A DNA stretch of 7,209 nucleotides, taken from the NCBI GenBank assembly GCA_903819815.1, contig CAIJFC010000162.1:1-7209 (forward strand), given 5' to 3'. Shown piece after piece: positions 6,301-7,209 of the stretch. The notes beneath the pieces were generated by a model. The model worked only from the letters and a program-made list of their open reading frames with translations, had not been told where the DNA came from and did not search any database. Positions within the stretch are counted from its first letter, which is position 1. Each line of letters starts with the position of its first letter. The position numbers and the translations under genes are program-made. This DNA comes from an uncultured Bacteroidota bacterium. GTDB taxonomy: Bacteria > Bacteroidota > Bacteroidia > Flavobacteriales > Flavobacteriaceae.

Positions 6301-6365
6301 AGTTTAAGGTTTAAAGTTTAAGGTTGCTCGAGTAACCTTAAACTTTAAACTTTTAAACTTTAAAC
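6301..6365. repeat. 48-bp palindrome within an AGTTTAA-type repeat patch, between clpP and clpX
   Basis: Bases 6306-6326 pair with 6333-6353 around a central CTCGAG (6327-6332), itself palindromic. Over the 24 base pairs the only departures from Watson-Crick pairing are two G-T positions (6326/6333 and 6308/6351). Short direct repeats frame it: AGTTTAAGG at 6301-6309 and 6315-6323, and AAACTTTAAAC at 6340-6350 and 6355-6365. In RNA it would be a long hairpin ending 20 bases before the clpX ATG. No T-run typical of a terminator follows. It resembles a REP-like intergenic palindrome; its spread in the genome cannot be seen here. Confidence 0.85.
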
Positions 6366-6373
6366 AATTTAAA

Positions 6374-7209
6374 ATGGCAAAAGAAAAATTAGAATGTTCC
6401 TTCTGTGGAAGAAAAAAACCAGAAACCAATTTATTGATAGCTGGAATAGATGCGCACATTTGTGATAAATGTATTGAGCAAGCGAATGGCATTGTGGTTG
6501 AGGAATTAAAATCTAATGTAAAATCTAATGTTGGTGATTTAGTCCTTAGAAAACCAAAAGATATTCGTGCGTTTCTTGATCAATATGTTATTGGTCAAGA
6601 CCAAACCAAAAAAGTTATGGCAGTTGCTGTTTACAATCACTATAAACGATTGATGCAACAAGAATTAGACGATGAAGTGGAGATTGAAAAATCCAATATC
6701 ATCATGGTGGGTCAAACAGGTACCGGGAAAACATTGGTTGCTAAAACCATTGCAAAAATGCTAGATGTTCCTTTAGCTATAGTTGATGCAACTGTTTTAA
6801 CCGAAGCTGGATATGTTGGAGAAGATGTGGAGAGTATTTTAACACGCCTACTTCAAGCTGCCGATTATGATGTGGCTAAAGCTGAAAGAGGAATTGTTTT
6901 CATAGACGAAATTGATAAAATTGCCCGAAAAGGCGATAACCCTTCAATTACTCGAGATGTTTCTGGTGAGGGAGTTCAACAAGCCTTACTGAAATTGCTA
7001 GAAGGGACGGTTGTAAATGTGCCACCAAAAGGAGGCAGAAAACACCCGGACCAAAAATTTGTAGAAGTAAACACCCAAAATATATTGTTTATAGCCGGAG
7101 GTGCTTTTGATGGAATTGAAAAAATAATTTCTAAAAGATTGAACCGTCAAGCGATGGGATACAGCACGTCTAAAAATGCTGATAATATCAATAAAGACAA
7201 TTTATTGCA
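6374..7209 (+). CDS. clpX: ATP-dependent Clp protease ATP-binding subunit ClpX, 3' partial
   Basis: From ATG at 6374 the frame stays open to the window edge, giving 278 residues of an expected roughly 410-420. The N-terminal zinc-binding domain has the C4 set Cys8-x2-Cys11 and Cys30-x2-Cys33, which binds adaptors and substrates. The AAA+ module shows LDQYVIGQD (68-76), Walker A GQTGTGKT (113-120), pore loop GYVG (146-149), Walker B IVFIDE (174-179), and the RKH loop (222-224) that contacts the ssrA tag. The ClpP-docking IGF-type loop, sensor 2 and the C-terminus are beyond the edge or not yet reached. ClpX unfolds substrates and threads them into ClpP, encoded 87 bases upstream. No TAnnTTTG box is seen between the genes, so co-transcription through the intergenic palindrome is likely. 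A small in-frame tandem repeat (KSNV twice, 46-53) lies in the linker after the zinc domain. Confidence 0.96.
   Translation, partial: MAKEKLECSFCGRKKPETNLLIAGIDAHICDKCIEQANGIVVEELKSNVKSNVGDLVLRKPKDIRAFLDQYVIGQDQTKKVMAVAVYNHYKRLMQQELDDEVEIEKSNIIMVGQTGTGKTLVAKTIAKMLDVPLAIVDATVLTEAGYVGEDVESILTRLLQAADYDVAKAERGIVFIDEIDKIARKGDNPSITRDVSGEGVQQALLKLLEGTVVNVPPKGGRKHPDQKFVEVNTQNILFIAGGAFDGIEKIISKRLNRQAMGYSTSKNADNINKDNLL

Noticed and set aside
6304..6492. 62-codon minus-strand frame over the start of clpX
   Set aside because: It is antisense to the conserved ClpX zinc domain and to the palindrome, and has no recognisable protein character.

Overview
This window looks like core chromosome from a low-GC Bacteroidota, most likely Flavobacterium or a close Flavobacteriaceae relative. 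The grounds are the AT-rich DNA, A-rich leaders without clear Shine-Dalgarno sequences, several exact matches to the Bacteroidota -7 element TAnnTTTG, and protein sequences typical of that family. The assignment rests on recognition from memory, not on a search.

Left part (1-3627). The window opens inside the 3' end of a plus-strand gene, probably a DAO-type FAD-dependent oxidoreductase. A minus-strand DUF983 membrane protein with two CxxC motifs abuts it stop to stop. A 71-bp divergent spacer leads to a complete ABC-F ATPase (570-2477), a soluble twin-ATPase protein of the Uup/YdiF type. This converges, with one base between stop codons, on a minus-strand GNAT-fold/FemAB-like acyltransferase (2479-3627). 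That gene has no ATG near its 5' end and appears to use TTG.

Middle (3628-4106). A small pterin-4a-carbinolamine dehydratase gene has a TAnnTTTG box only about 15 bases before its ATG. It is followed by a perfect 16-bp-arm inverted repeat whose right arm contains the likely -7 box of the next gene.

Right part (4107-7209). This is the conserved protein-quality-control block tig-clpP-clpX. Trigger factor takes nascent chains at the ribosome. ClpP is the chambered serine protease. ClpX, cut off by the window edge, is its AAA+ unfoldase. A good intrinsic terminator and a separate -7 box lie between tig and clpP, so tig is probably its own unit. Between clpP and clpX there is no terminator U-tract or recognisable promoter, but there is a very strong 48-bp palindrome within a patch of AGTTTAA-like repeats, so the two genes are probably co-transcribed through it.

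No mobile element, CRISPR array, tRNA or rRNA was seen, and no undescribed multi-gene system. The points worth a second look are the two palindromes, a promoter-like sequence running into the tig terminator hairpin, and a GC-rich 33-base segment in the clpP N-terminus. No gap between genes exceeds 300 bases.
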